Under the pieces are notes generated by a model. The model did no database searches and was not told where the DNA came from. It worked only from the letters and a program-made list of their open reading frames with translations. A stretch of 64,000 bases of DNA from MFD09286-c1 sp963701015 (GTDB lineage: Bacteria; Bacteroidota; Bacteroidia; Bacteroidales; DTGW01): NCBI GenBank assembly GCA_963701015.1, contig OY969556.1:3100001-3164000 (forward strand), written 5' to 3'. Both the position numbers and the translations under genes were made by a program. This document shows, piece after piece, positions 53,017 through 61,260 of the stretch. The number at the start of each line of letters is the position of its first letter. Positions within the stretch are counted from its first letter, which is position 1.

Positions 53017-53497
53017 TTTGTAAAAATTCTTTAATCCTATCTCTTATTTCCACTGACTTATAAACATTTTGAGCATTTGAACCTACCGCAACTGTATAGT
53101 TATTATGTTTATAAATTGCAGGCGAAACAAAATCGCATAAAACCGGATTATCAACTACATTGCAAAGAATACCAAGGCTTTCAGCATCAGATTTAATTTG
53201 GCGGTTTAATTCAATTATATTGGTGCAGGCATATATTAAAAAATATCCTTGCAAATCTTTTTTTTCATATGCCTTTTCGATATATGGAATTCCTTTTTCT
53301 TTTATGGCATCAATAACATCCATACCAATAACAGAAATATTACTTGTAAACTGTTGTATAAACCCAATTTTATGATTTGCAATACGACCGCCACCAATGA
53401 TAAGTATTTTCTTTCCTGTTATATTTATTGATATAGGGAGAAAAACCATTTGCGATTTATTATATGTTATATTCGGGTTCATAATTTTTTCGTCCAA
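52970..53497 (-). CDS. Precorrin-2 dehydrogenase / sirohydrochlorin ferrochelatase-like protein
   Basis: A 175-residue protein of the SirC/Met8p/CysG-N family that oxidises precorrin-2 and may insert iron. The NAD-binding loop is KKILIIGGGRIANHK after FLPISINITG. CNVVDNPVLCDFVSPAIYKHNNYTVAVGSNAQN is the diagnostic second half. The exact start is unclear: Met1 (53497) overlaps the DUF2061 stop by 38 bp, while Met17 (53449, MVFLPISIN) would avoid overlap and starts nearer the domain. It catalyses the last steps to siroheme. Confidence 0.88.
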   Translation of the reverse strand: MDEKIMNPNITYNKSQMVFLPISINITGKKILIIGGGRIANHKIGFIQQFTSNISVIGMDVIDAIKEKGIPYIEKAYEKKDLQGYFLIYACTNIIELNRQIKSDAESLGILCNVVDNPVLCDFVSPAIYKHNNYTVAVGSNAQNVYKSVEIRDRIKEFLQNDTTIFNGPSKKLSI

Positions 53498-53684
53498 ATT
53501 TTACTTTATTCCATACACGCTCGTGCAAATAGAATAGTGTAATTTTAGTAAACACTTCTATTCCACTAATGGACAAAGCTATAAAAGGCTTCCCTGTAAT
53601 AATTAGCGAAATAATAAATGTGTCAATACTACCTGTTATACGCCATGAGACGGCTTTTAAAATGCTTCTGTACCTGTGTTCCAT
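53460..53684 (-). CDS. DUF2061 small membrane protein
   Basis: A 74-residue protein with two short membrane segments (about 15-30 and 34-52), matching DUF2061: SILKAVSWRITGSIDTFIISLIITG and HERVWNKVKFGR. These proteins often sit in sulfate/sulfite assimilation operons, as here between cysI and the siroheme genes, which suggests but does not prove a role in sulfur metabolism. It starts 4 bp after the cysI stop. Confidence 0.85.
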   Translation of the reverse strand: MEHRYRSILKAVSWRITGSIDTFIISLIITGKPFIALSISGIEVFTKITLFYLHERVWNKVKFGRKNYEPEYNI

Positions 53685-53688
53685 AATT

Positions 53689-55389
53689 TTATGCTATATG
53701 AAATAATTTTCCTTCTGTTGTTGCTTTTACGTAATTACGGCGAACTACAAAGTCACCAAAACGTTCAGCATTAAATTTATTAATCGAATAATCAAGAAGA
53801 ATAGGTTTTAGTGCCTCTAAAATCTCTTCTTCATTTAAATTTTCCTTATATAATTTATTTAATCTATCGCCCACGAATCCAGCTCCCAGGTAAAGATTGT
53901 ACCTACCCGGAGCCCTTCCCACAAAACCAATTTCGCCTAAATACGGACGGGCGCAACCATTGGGGCAACCTGTCATTCGTACCACAATTGGTTCATTTTC
54001 CAGGCCGGCTTGAATAACAATTTCATCAAGTTTATCAAGTAGTTTTGGCATATAGCGTTCAGCTTCGGCAAAAGCAAGACTGCATGTATTAAGTGCCACA
54101 CATGCAAGCGATGATTTCCGTATACCGGTTAAATCCTTATTTAAGAATATATTGTTCGCAATAAGGATAGTATTTATTTTATGTTTTACTGATTCCGAAA
54201 CATTTGCTATAATAAGGTTTTGATTGCCGGTAAGGCGAAAATCGCCATCGGCAATTTCAGCAACTTTTCGCAATGCGGTTTTTAAAGAATAGGCATTATT
54301 ATCAAAAACTCTGCCACCTTCAATAAATAAAGTCAAACTCCATCGTTTGTCAATTCCTTCTTTCCAACCATATTCGTCGCCATTCGATTCGAAATGAAAT
54401 GGCTTTGCTTCTTCAAATTTATAACCTAACCGGTTCTCTATTTCTACTTTAATTTTGTCAATCCCTAAACGGTCGATTGTATATTTAAACCGTGCATATT
54501 TTCTATCGCTACGGTTGCCAAAATCGCGCTGAACGGTAACAATTTTTTCAGCAACATCTACAACATTTTCTCTTTTGCAAAATCCTATAATGCTTGCCAA
54601 ACGAGGATAAGTTGTGCCTATCCCAAATGTCATACCCATTCCGCCACCAATTGCAACATTGTAACCAATTAATATCCCGTTTTCTACAATAGCCACTAGT
54701 CCAAGATCGTTAGCAAAAATGTCACTATCATTATTTGGTGGTATTGCAATTGCAATTTTAAATTTCCTTGGAAGATAGGTTTTGCCATAAATAGGTTCAA
54801 CATCAGTTTCACCACCGGCAATTAATTTCTGATCCAACCAAATTTCATGATACGCTGTAGTTTTTGGGTTTAGGTGGTCGCTTAATTTTTGGGCATCGGC
54901 ATAAGCCTCAACATGTACTTTTGATTGATTTGGGTTTGGGTTGCACATTACATTGCGGTTCACATCGCCGCAAGCCGCAATGGTTGTCATTAGTGAATCA
55001 TTTATTTCTCGGATAGATTTTTTCAGGTTTTTTTTGAATATCCCATGCAATTGAAATGCCTGCCGTGTTGTAAGTTTAATAGTGCCACTTCCATATTTAT
55101 CGGCTAATTCATCAATTGAAAGCCATTGATGTGGAGTTGAAATTCCACCAGCCAAACGAACACGAATCATGAACGAAAACAAAGGCTCAAGTTTTTGCCG
55201 TTTACGTTCGCTTTCCAACTCACGGTCGAATTGCTGATACGAACCATGAAATTTAATAAGATTAGTATCGGCAGGAGCAATACTGCCAGTTAATTCATTC
55301 AATAAACTTTCGCTTATAGTTCCCCGCAGAAAATTACTATTTTCTTTAATAATCTCGACTTCCGAAGGTTTATTGCTATTATCACTCAT
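53689..55389 (-). CDS. cysI: Assimilatory sulfite reductase hemoprotein subunit
   Basis: A 566-residue siroheme-4Fe4S enzyme reducing sulfite to sulfide. Two ferredoxin-like repeats are visible. The cluster and siroheme ligands are Cys430, Cys436, Cys475 and Cys479 (LACVALNTCSLAF and MTGCPNGCARPYLGEIGFVG). RLAGG, TTRQAFQLHGI and AACGDVNRNVMC also match CysI. Length is standard for the NADPH-dependent type. It follows cysJ, its electron donor, with 59 bp between, and the siroheme genes that make its cofactor follow. Confidence 0.96.
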   Translation of the reverse strand: MSDNSNKPSEVEIIKENSNFLRGTISESLLNELTGSIAPADTNLIKFHGSYQQFDRELESERKRQKLEPLFSFMIRVRLAGGISTPHQWLSIDELADKYGSGTIKLTTRQAFQLHGIFKKNLKKSIREINDSLMTTIAACGDVNRNVMCNPNPNQSKVHVEAYADAQKLSDHLNPKTTAYHEIWLDQKLIAGGETDVEPIYGKTYLPRKFKIAIAIPPNNDSDIFANDLGLVAIVENGILIGYNVAIGGGMGMTFGIGTTYPRLASIIGFCKRENVVDVAEKIVTVQRDFGNRSDRKYARFKYTIDRLGIDKIKVEIENRLGYKFEEAKPFHFESNGDEYGWKEGIDKRWSLTLFIEGGRVFDNNAYSLKTALRKVAEIADGDFRLTGNQNLIIANVSESVKHKINTILIANNIFLNKDLTGIRKSSLACVALNTCSLAFAEAERYMPKLLDKLDEIVIQAGLENEPIVVRMTGCPNGCARPYLGEIGFVGRAPGRYNLYLGAGFVGDRLNKLYKENLNEEEILEALKPILLDYSINKFNAERFGDFVVRRNYVKATTEGKLFHIA

Positions 55390-55448
55390 AATACTTTGTT
55401 TGCTAATATTTTAATATATTTAATTTCGAAAAGGATTTTGTGAAATAT

Positions 55449-57311
55449 TTAATAAACATCCGATTGGTAACGATGTTCTTTTTTAAGTTTGCGAATGTAA
55501 TCTTCCGCTTTGTCTTTAGTCATACCACCTTCGTTTTGAATAATTTCAAGAAGCGTTTGGTTTACATCGTACCACATTTTTTCCCTGTCGCCACATACAT
55601 AAAAATATGCTCCATCCTCAAGCCAGTTAAATACCTCTTTTGCATTTTCCTTTAATTTGTGTTGAACATAAACCTTTTGTTCTTTATCGCGCGAAAATGC
55701 AACATGCAATTTTGTGAGTGTACCTTTTTTCATGAAATTCTGCAATTCAGTCTGGTAAAGAAAATCAGTTGTGAAATGCCTGTCGCCATAAAACAACCAG
55801 TTTTTGCCCTTTGCACCGGAAGCATCACGCTCCTGCAAAAATGAACGAAATGGAGCAATACCAGTTCCAGGGCCAACCATAATTACTGGAGCATCAGAAC
55901 TTTTTGGCAATCTAAAATCAGTGTTCTTTTCAATAAATACTTTTACAGGAACATCATCATTTAACCGGTCGGCCAAAAAGGTTGAACAAGCACCTTCTTT
56001 ATAACGGCCATTCATATGACGAACAGTTGCAACAGTTACATGCACTTCGTCAGGATTAAATGCCGGACTTGAGGCTATGGAATATAAACGCGGCTGAAGC
56101 TTGCGCAAAATTCCTATTAATTCAACAGATAATAATTGAACTGGATATTCACGTATAAGGTCAACTAAATCACGACCATAAATATATGCTTTCAATTTCA
56201 ATGCGTCCTCCAAAACAGAAGCTAGTTCGTCACTCTGCACATATTTGTTATAGTTGCTAATAACATCGGGAGTTAAAACCGAAATTTCGAAATGATGAGT
56301 GAGTGCTTCACGCAAAGTAATTTCTTCATCGTTGATTAAAACAATGTCAAATGCAAATAATTTAAGTGTTTCTATTAATTCACTCACGGCACGGTCCGAA
56401 TTGCTAGGATATATCCCCAAAGCATCCCCGGGTTCGTAAGCTAGACCTGAATTTTCAAGTGATAATTCATAATGGTAAGTTTCTTTTTCTGAACCACGTC
56501 CGCTTAATTTAATTTTATCGAGCAATTTAGCTTCAAAAGGGTTTTGTTTTGAGTAGGCTGGTTTTTCTAATTTTGAAACCTGTTGTCCATTAATTTTTGT
56601 TACGGATTTTGTTTCATTATTTTTAGGCAACGAATTTAAAACGGCATCAATCCATTTCTCAGAAGGGGTTGCAAAATCTACATCACAATCTACCCGCGGA
56701 ACAAATTGTTGCGCACCAAGTTCTGCCAATCTTTTATCAACATCAATTCCGGTTTTACAATAGTGAATATAACTTTTATCGCCTAAAGCTAAAACCGAAT
56801 ACCTTGTATTAGATAGTGAAGGGGCTTTTTTACCATGCAAATAATTATAAAATTCTTCGGCTACAACAGGTGGTTCACCTTCGCCATGAGTACTAACGAT
56901 TACGAGTAAATTCTTTTCATCCTTTAATTTATTTAAAGGATAATCTTCCATATTTTTAAGCTGAACTTTAATTCCAAGTGAATCGGCTTTTTCTTTTAAT
57001 TTATTTGCAACTGAAGCTCCATTGCCTGTACGTGATCCGAAAAGGACGCTCAATTCGTTTGCGTTTTCATGTTCTTTAACAACACCATTAACAAGTTCAT
57101 TATTAACTTGGTCATTTGCAAAGCCATTTAATTGTTTTGTTGAGTTTTCATTATTCAATTCCTGGCTAACTTTCTTTTCAGGAAGTTTTTGACCTATTCC
57201 TGAAAGATAACCGGCAAGCCATGCCAATTGAAATTCATTTAATCCCTGAACAAGCGATTCTATTTGCTGAACCTGGTCTTTATCAAATAAAAAAGGGTTT
57301 CCCGTTCCCAT
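55449..57311 (-). CDS. cysJ: Assimilatory sulfite reductase flavoprotein subunit
   Basis: A 620-residue diflavin reductase that passes electrons from NADPH to CysI. Order: a short N-terminal helical region, an FMN flavodoxin domain (about 85-235, LFGSRTGNGASVANKL, STHGEGEPP), an FAD-binding domain (about 250-455, LYSIASSPAF with the FAD motif RxYS-like, and KEGACSTFLADRL) and an NADPH domain (about 470-620, VGPGTGIAPFRSFLQERDASG, WLFYGDRH, FYVCGDREKMW, EDYIRKLKKEHRYQSDVY). It is the first gene of the operon ending at 47.3 kb. Confidence 0.96.
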   Translation of the reverse strand: MGTGNPFLFDKDQVQQIESLVQGLNEFQLAWLAGYLSGIGQKLPEKKVSQELNNENSTKQLNGFANDQVNNELVNGVVKEHENANELSVLFGSRTGNGASVANKLKEKADSLGIKVQLKNMEDYPLNKLKDEKNLLVIVSTHGEGEPPVVAEEFYNYLHGKKAPSLSNTRYSVLALGDKSYIHYCKTGIDVDKRLAELGAQQFVPRVDCDVDFATPSEKWIDAVLNSLPKNNETKSVTKINGQQVSKLEKPAYSKQNPFEAKLLDKIKLSGRGSEKETYHYELSLENSGLAYEPGDALGIYPSNSDRAVSELIETLKLFAFDIVLINDEEITLREALTHHFEISVLTPDVISNYNKYVQSDELASVLEDALKLKAYIYGRDLVDLIREYPVQLLSVELIGILRKLQPRLYSIASSPAFNPDEVHVTVATVRHMNGRYKEGACSTFLADRLNDDVPVKVFIEKNTDFRLPKSSDAPVIMVGPGTGIAPFRSFLQERDASGAKGKNWLFYGDRHFTTDFLYQTELQNFMKKGTLTKLHVAFSRDKEQKVYVQHKLKENAKEVFNWLEDGAYFYVCGDREKMWYDVNQTLLEIIQNEGGMTKDKAEDYIRKLKKEHRYQSDVY

Positions 57312-57841
57312 ACAATATATTAATATAATTTATTCAGATACAAAATTCCGAAATTAATAAAATTATTGAAATACCAACGATATGGTATATTGCATACCAT
57401 AAATGCGGGATGAAAGAAAATATTATTTTCAGTGGGTCTTAAGAATAAATATATTTGTCAACTTTTGATATAGTTAAATTTGAATAAATTTTCAAGTCAA
57501 TATTATTCTATTCAAAATAAATCCTTAAAAATATTTTATATTGACAAATAATTCGATAGGTAAATTTATTGTAAGAACCAATGTTTCATATATGAATTAT
57601 TTAATTAGTAATACTTTTTTATTTATATAATTCATATTCTCTGAAGTATATATAAGTGGACAAATCCAATAATTGTTTAATAGACTGAAACTAGAATTGA
57701 AAAAAAAATGTTTTTTTAATTCAATTAGCTTTAATTATATTTGTCCCCTTTAACTACTATTGCGACTTTGTATTGCTAAAGTAATTAGCGGAAAATGCTT
57801 TACAAATTTTCAGAAATTTTTTACCTAAAAACAATATATAA
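57312..57841. other. Divergent intergenic region, 530 bp, no gene
   Basis: Very AT-rich. It must carry the cysJ promoter (minus) and the one for the methyltransferase (plus), for which TATATTTG at 57736-57743 is a good -7 box. An inverted pair ATGAATTAT (about 57592) and ATAATTCAT (about 57627) could be an operator or chance. No small ORF of note. Confidence 0.5.
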
Positions 57842-58915
57842 ATGGAATTTTTAGAAAGATTAAGGTGCCCAATTACAAAAAACGGTTTACTATTAATTAA
57901 CAGGGATTCTTTTAAAGAATTTAATATATCATATGATATTGATAAATATGGGGAATTAAACAATGGATTAATTGACAATTCCAAACAATATTTTTATCCA
58001 ATATTTAATGATATAATTGTGCTACACGAACAATATGCTTTATATATTGGAAATGGTAATGATTTTAGAAAAAGTTTATCATTTGATAAAAAACGGGTAT
58101 TTGATTATTATAATGAAGTAAATTATAAAATTAAAGATTCTTTGAATATTTATGAGGATAGTCCTAAATGGGTTGATTTTAGAGATGTTTCATCAAAATA
58201 TATTAAAAATTCATTTACAAAGGCATCAAGATATTATCCTTCAAGTGGTAAATATTTTCTTGATATTGCTTCAGGTCCTATTGGTTTGTCAGAATATATG
58301 GCATTATCAAATGGATATGAATATAGGATTTGTGTTGATATATCAATAAATGCACTTATACAGGCAAAAATTAATATTGAACGTGCAGGCAAAAAGGGAA
58401 TTTTTATCTGTGGAGATATTACAAATATTCCAATCAAGGAAAATTCCTGCGATACAGTTCTTTGTCAGCATACCTTATATCATATTCCAAAGAATGATCA
58501 ATTTACAGCAGTAAATGAATTATACCGAGTTGCTAAGCATGATTCAAAAATTGTAATAATTTATAGCTGGTTTTATAATAGCTGGTTCATGAATATTTCA
58601 TTGAATATTGCTCAATTATACAGGATTTTAAGGCACTATATGGGTAAATTGTACGTAAGATTGTTTAAATCAAAACCACGGTTATATTTCTATCCACATA
58701 GTCCATGGTGGTTTAAAAAATCTTTTAAATTTAGTAAAGATATTGAGTTCTATTGCTGGCGAAGTGCAAATAAATATTTTTTAGATATTTATATTCATAA
58801 ATGGGCATTCGGAGAAAAAATTCTGGATAAATTAATAAAAATTGAAGATAAATATTCAGAATTGATGAGCAGGCTGGGTGATTATCCGGCAATTGTTATT
58901 ACTAAAAAATTGTAA
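57842..58915 (+). CDS. Class I SAM-dependent methyltransferase with Trm112-like N-terminus
   Basis: A 357-residue protein. The first about 60 residues resemble a Trm112/zinc-ribbon-like domain (FLERLRCPITKNGLLLINRDSF, NGLIDNSKQYFYPIFNDIIVLHE) with only one of the usual cysteines. A methyltransferase domain follows, with KYFLDIASGPIGLSEYMALS as motif I, RICVDIS as motif II, and SCDTVLCQHTLYHIPKNDQFTAVNELYRVAKHDSKIVI as motifs IV-VI. The C-terminal about 90 residues hold aromatic-rich stretches. The substrate is unknown. It is a single gene. Confidence 0.8.
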   Translation: MEFLERLRCPITKNGLLLINRDSFKEFNISYDIDKYGELNNGLIDNSKQYFYPIFNDIIVLHEQYALYIGNGNDFRKSLSFDKKRVFDYYNEVNYKIKDSLNIYEDSPKWVDFRDVSSKYIKNSFTKASRYYPSSGKYFLDIASGPIGLSEYMALSNGYEYRICVDISINALIQAKINIERAGKKGIFICGDITNIPIKENSCDTVLCQHTLYHIPKNDQFTAVNELYRVAKHDSKIVIIYSWFYNSWFMNISLNIAQLYRILRHYMGKLYVRLFKSKPRLYFYPHSPWWFKKSFKFSKDIEFYCWRSANKYFLDIYIHKWAFGEKILDKLIKIEDKYSELMSRLGDYPAIVITKKL

Positions 58916-59033
58916 TACTTTTCTAAAGTAAATATTCAATCAAAAAATACTAATTGGTAATTTTATTTTGAATGACACAAGTATTTAATAAATAATTATT
59001 TCTAATAATTTTTAAATTATAAAACTTAATTTA

Positions 59034-59912
59034 ATGAAGCAGTTATTTTTAATATTAAGTCTTTTTACTATAATTATTTCAGTCAGTTACTCTCAGGATA
59101 CTATTGTAAAAAATGATGGCAATAAAGTAATTTGTAAAATAATTAAAGTAGATAGTTCTAAAATTTATTTTACAACAGAAAAAAATGGAAGAAATATTGA
59201 TACTTATCTTAACAAGAGCGATATTCAATATTTTGGATATGAAATTAATCCTATTCAAATATATACTGAAGACACCATATTTACGGTAAATGGAGAACAT
59301 TTTATTGGCAGGATATATAATGAAGATAGTACAACTGTTTATTTTACTATGGTTAAAAATGGAACAGAAGTAAATACATATTTAGGTAAAAATAACATTC
59401 GCAAAATTAAATATAAAGTTGTTAAAAAAACTGTTGCAATGTTAATAGATAAAAATTCATTTGGAGTTGGCGGTGGTTTCGAATATGGTGGATTTGGTAT
59501 TGAAGAAACATATTACCCTCAAAAAAATATTGGTATCTTTTGTGGAGGAGGTTATGCTTTAGTTGGTGTAGGATATAACATTGGCTTTAAATTTAGAAAT
59601 ATTTCTGATAAAATTGCATCACATTTCGTTCAGTCTTTATTAATAATGTATGGCTATAATGCAGCAATAAAAGTCACAAATTCAACTGATTTGAATAAAA
59701 TGTTTTATGGAGTAACTGTTGGCGTTGGTTTGGATTTCCGGAATAATTTAATAAAAAATTTTGGGTATTGGTCATTTGCTTTATATTATCCTTTCAGAGG
59801 GTCTGAAGTTGATAATTATATAAATGAATTAAAAAAGAATTATAATTTTCAAACTAGTAATAATTTATTACCATTTGGAGTTTCATTTGGCTATAAATTC
59901 ATTATTAATTAA
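59034..59912 (+). CDS. Exported protein with duplicated N-terminal domain, unknown function
   Basis: A 292-residue protein with a signal peptide (MKQLFLILSLFTIIISVSYS) and two tandem copies of an about 50-residue unit: DTIVKNDGNKVICKIIKVDSSKIYFTTEKNGRNIDTYLNKSDI (about 22-68) and DTIFTVNGEHFIGRIYNEDSTTVYFTMVKNGTEVNTYLGKNNI (about 80-125). The C-terminal half is rich in aromatic/Gly beta strands like small outer-membrane barrels. The IS1595 transposon is inserted directly at its stop codon; the target duplication supplies the TAA, so the gene may have lost its original end. Confidence 0.6.
   Translation: MKQLFLILSLFTIIISVSYSQDTIVKNDGNKVICKIIKVDSSKIYFTTEKNGRNIDTYLNKSDIQYFGYEINPIQIYTEDTIFTVNGEHFIGRIYNEDSTTVYFTMVKNGTEVNTYLGKNNIRKIKYKVVKKTVAMLIDKNSFGVGGGFEYGGFGIEETYYPQKNIGIFCGGGYALVGVGYNIGFKFRNISDKIASHFVQSLLIMYGYNAAIKVTNSTDLNKMFYGVTVGVGLDFRNNLIKNFGYWSFALYYPFRGSEVDNYINELKKNYNFQTSNNLLPFGVSFGYKFIIN
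59905..59912. repeat. Target-site duplication TTAATTAA, left
   Basis: Eight bases directly before the left inverted repeat, identical to 62273-62280 after the right one. The 8-bp length matches the IS1595 family. TTAATTAA is its own reverse complement, so it could also be taken as part of the ends. Confidence 0.75.
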
Positions 59913-59937
59913 GGCAATTATATAGTTTAGTGTACCA
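59913..59937 (+). repeat. Left terminal inverted repeat of the IS1595 element
   Basis: GGCAATTATATAGTTTAG then TGTACCA. It matches the reverse complement of 62248-62272 at 21 of 25 positions; mismatches are at positions 13, 16, 17 and 18. Confidence 0.85.
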
Positions 59938-59948
59938 AATATAAAAAA

Positions 59949-60077
59949 ATGACACAAGAACAAAAAATCGAATTAAAAAAGTTTTGTATAGAAAATGCAA
60001 AACAGTATTCATCATCAATAAATGAAATGATGAATAATGCAAAAGAAATATATGATTATTTAATAAATAAAGATTAA
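59949..60077 (+). CDS. Passenger ORF, 42 residues, unknown
   Basis: A short lysine- and asparagine-rich helical peptide (MTQEQKIELKKFCIENAKQ ... YDYLINKD) just inside the left end. It ends tail-to-tail with the YodC-like gene, sharing TTAA. Not recognised; it may help regulate the cargo or be chance. Confidence 0.4.
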   Translation: MTQEQKIELKKFCIENAKQYSSSINEMMNNAKEIYDYLINKD

Positions 60078-60253
60078 TCAGTATTTAGTTTTGTTAAAGC
60101 TTCTGGAGGAAAATCTTGGCGTTTAAAAACATCTTCATTTTTAGAATGCCATATACAATAAATATGTTCATTAGGTTTTATGGAATATATAGTCATTTCA
60201 GGGCTTCCGGTTCTCAATGTAACCATGTCGCCTACTTTGAATTTTGTTTCCAT
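60074..60253 (-). CDS. YodC/DUF2158-like small protein
   Basis: A 59-residue protein matching YodC-like DUF2158: METKFKVGDMVTLRTGSPEMTI, then HIYCIWHSKNEDVFKRQDFPPEAL. The family has an SH3-like fold of unknown function and occurs in plasmids and mobile elements. It is a passenger of the IS1595 element, read toward the left end. Confidence 0.75.
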   Translation of the reverse strand: METKFKVGDMVTLRTGSPEMTIYSIKPNEHIYCIWHSKNEDVFKRQDFPPEALTKLNTD

Positions 60254-60610
60254 GATGTTTAGTTTTATGATTAATTAATAAATGTACACAAAAAATATTG
60301 TTGTAGTTCAAATAAAGAAATTTAAATATATTATACTGATATATATCAGTATAATATATGATATAAAATAGTTTTTGCAAAATATGCAAAACAAAATTTC
60401 TGACAAATGTCATATAAAACATAATAAAAGACGGCATATATATTTATAATCAATTAATTAAGTATTAATATCATGTCGAACATTATTTAATAATCATTGT
60501 TTAAATAAAATAAATGTGCATACATTTGTGTACACATAAATATTTTTTAATAACTATTTATTAAAAAAAGCGTATTAAATAGAGTAATAGAAGTTTAAAA
60601 AACCAAAAAT
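60254..60610. promoter_or_regulatory. Regulatory region of the transposon cargo with a 34-bp perfect palindrome
   Basis: Region between the divergent YodC-like and HicB-like genes. A perfect palindrome spans 60326-60359, centred on CTGATATATATCAG. TGTGTACACA at 60527-60536 is another perfect palindrome, and TGTACACA recurs at 60283-60290. TACATTTG at 60521-60528 is a good -7 box for the HicB-like gene. These are good candidate operators. Confidence 0.6.
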
Positions 60611-60862
60611 ATGGCAACAAAAAATTTAGCACGATTCCCCTTAAATATAGTAATGATCGAAGATCCAAAAATAGGGGGATATACGGCATTTTTTAAGCAA
60701 ATGCCCGATATAATGGCTGAAGGTGGAACGTCAGAAATAGCAATGAGTAATTTAATGAATGCCGTTTCGGATGTATTCAAATATCAAAGTCAAATAAAAT
60801 CTAGCAAGGAATTCGATAGCTTAAATATAATTGAAAAATCTGTTAATTGTTATGTTGAATGA
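60611..60862 (+). CDS. HicB-like antitoxin-type protein
   Basis: An 83-residue protein with a HicB-like fold: ARFPLNIVMIEDPKIGGYTAFFKQMPDIMAEGGTSEIAMSNLMNAVSDVF resembles the partial RNase-H strand-strand-helix of HicB antitoxins. There is no DNA-binding tail. It overlaps the next gene by 4 bp (ATGA). It is probably the antitoxin of a two-gene module carried by the transposon; the order antitoxin-toxin is the reverse of canonical hicAB. Confidence 0.55.
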   Translation: MATKNLARFPLNIVMIEDPKIGGYTAFFKQMPDIMAEGGTSEIAMSNLMNAVSDVFKYQSQIKSSKEFDSLNIIEKSVNCYVE

Positions 60863-61113
60863 CAAAACAAGATTTATTTGATTGGATTATTTGTCATAAT
60901 TGTACTGTAATACAATTACCTGAGCATAAAGCTAAGGTAATTATGTTTGAAAATCCCAAAAATAGCAATCAGGCTTATATTGATTTACCAATAGACACAT
61001 CTGGAGTAAGAGATTATTCTGTTTATAGGGTTTGTTCAAGATTGTCAATACCAGCTCCTAATTTAGTTGATTACATGAAACCTATTCATGATAATATAGA
61101 AAACAATAATTGA
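60859..61113 (+). CDS. HicA-like small protein without the catalytic His
   Basis: An 84-residue protein coupled to the HicB-like gene. The order FDWIICHNCTVIQLPEHKAKVIMFENPKNSNQAYIDLP and YRVCSRLSIPAP is reminiscent of HicA's double-stranded RNA-binding-like fold, but the GSHH active-site motif is absent. It may be an inactive or different toxin; the family is not certain. Confidence 0.4.
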   Translation: MTKQDLFDWIICHNCTVIQLPEHKAKVIMFENPKNSNQAYIDLPIDTSGVRDYSVYRVCSRLSIPAPNLVDYMKPIHDNIENNN

Positions 61114-61122
61114 GTCATAATT

Positions 61123-61260
61123 ATGAATGCTAATACAATTAATACAAAACAAAAGGCTGAAAAAGGACTATCAGATTTAGAATTAATTGCAAAGTATGAA
61201 TCTGGTAAAATAGACATGAAAAAGGCAATAAACCATATGCTTAGAAGTAAAAAATCTTAA
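61123..61260 (+). CDS. Passenger ORF, 45 residues, unknown
   Basis: A short lysine-rich helical peptide (KAEKGLSDLELIAKYESGKIDMKKAINHML) 10 bp downstream of the HicA-like gene. It ends tail-to-tail with the transposase, sharing TTAA with its stop. Not recognised; probably cotranscribed with the HicB/HicA-like pair. Confidence 0.5.
   Translation: MNANTINTKQKAEKGLSDLELIAKYESGKIDMKKAINHMLRSKKS

Noticed and set aside
59905..59912. TTAATTAA as part of the inverted repeat rather than a target duplication
   Set aside because: Because it is palindromic this cannot be fully excluded, but an 8-bp direct duplication is what the IS1595 family makes, and the left copy is the natural end of the 59034 gene.
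60198..60437. 79-codon minus-strand ORF over the transposon regulatory region
   Set aside because: It overlaps the YodC-like gene start in another frame and covers the 34-bp palindrome; the composition (Tyr/Asn/Ile-rich) looks non-coding.
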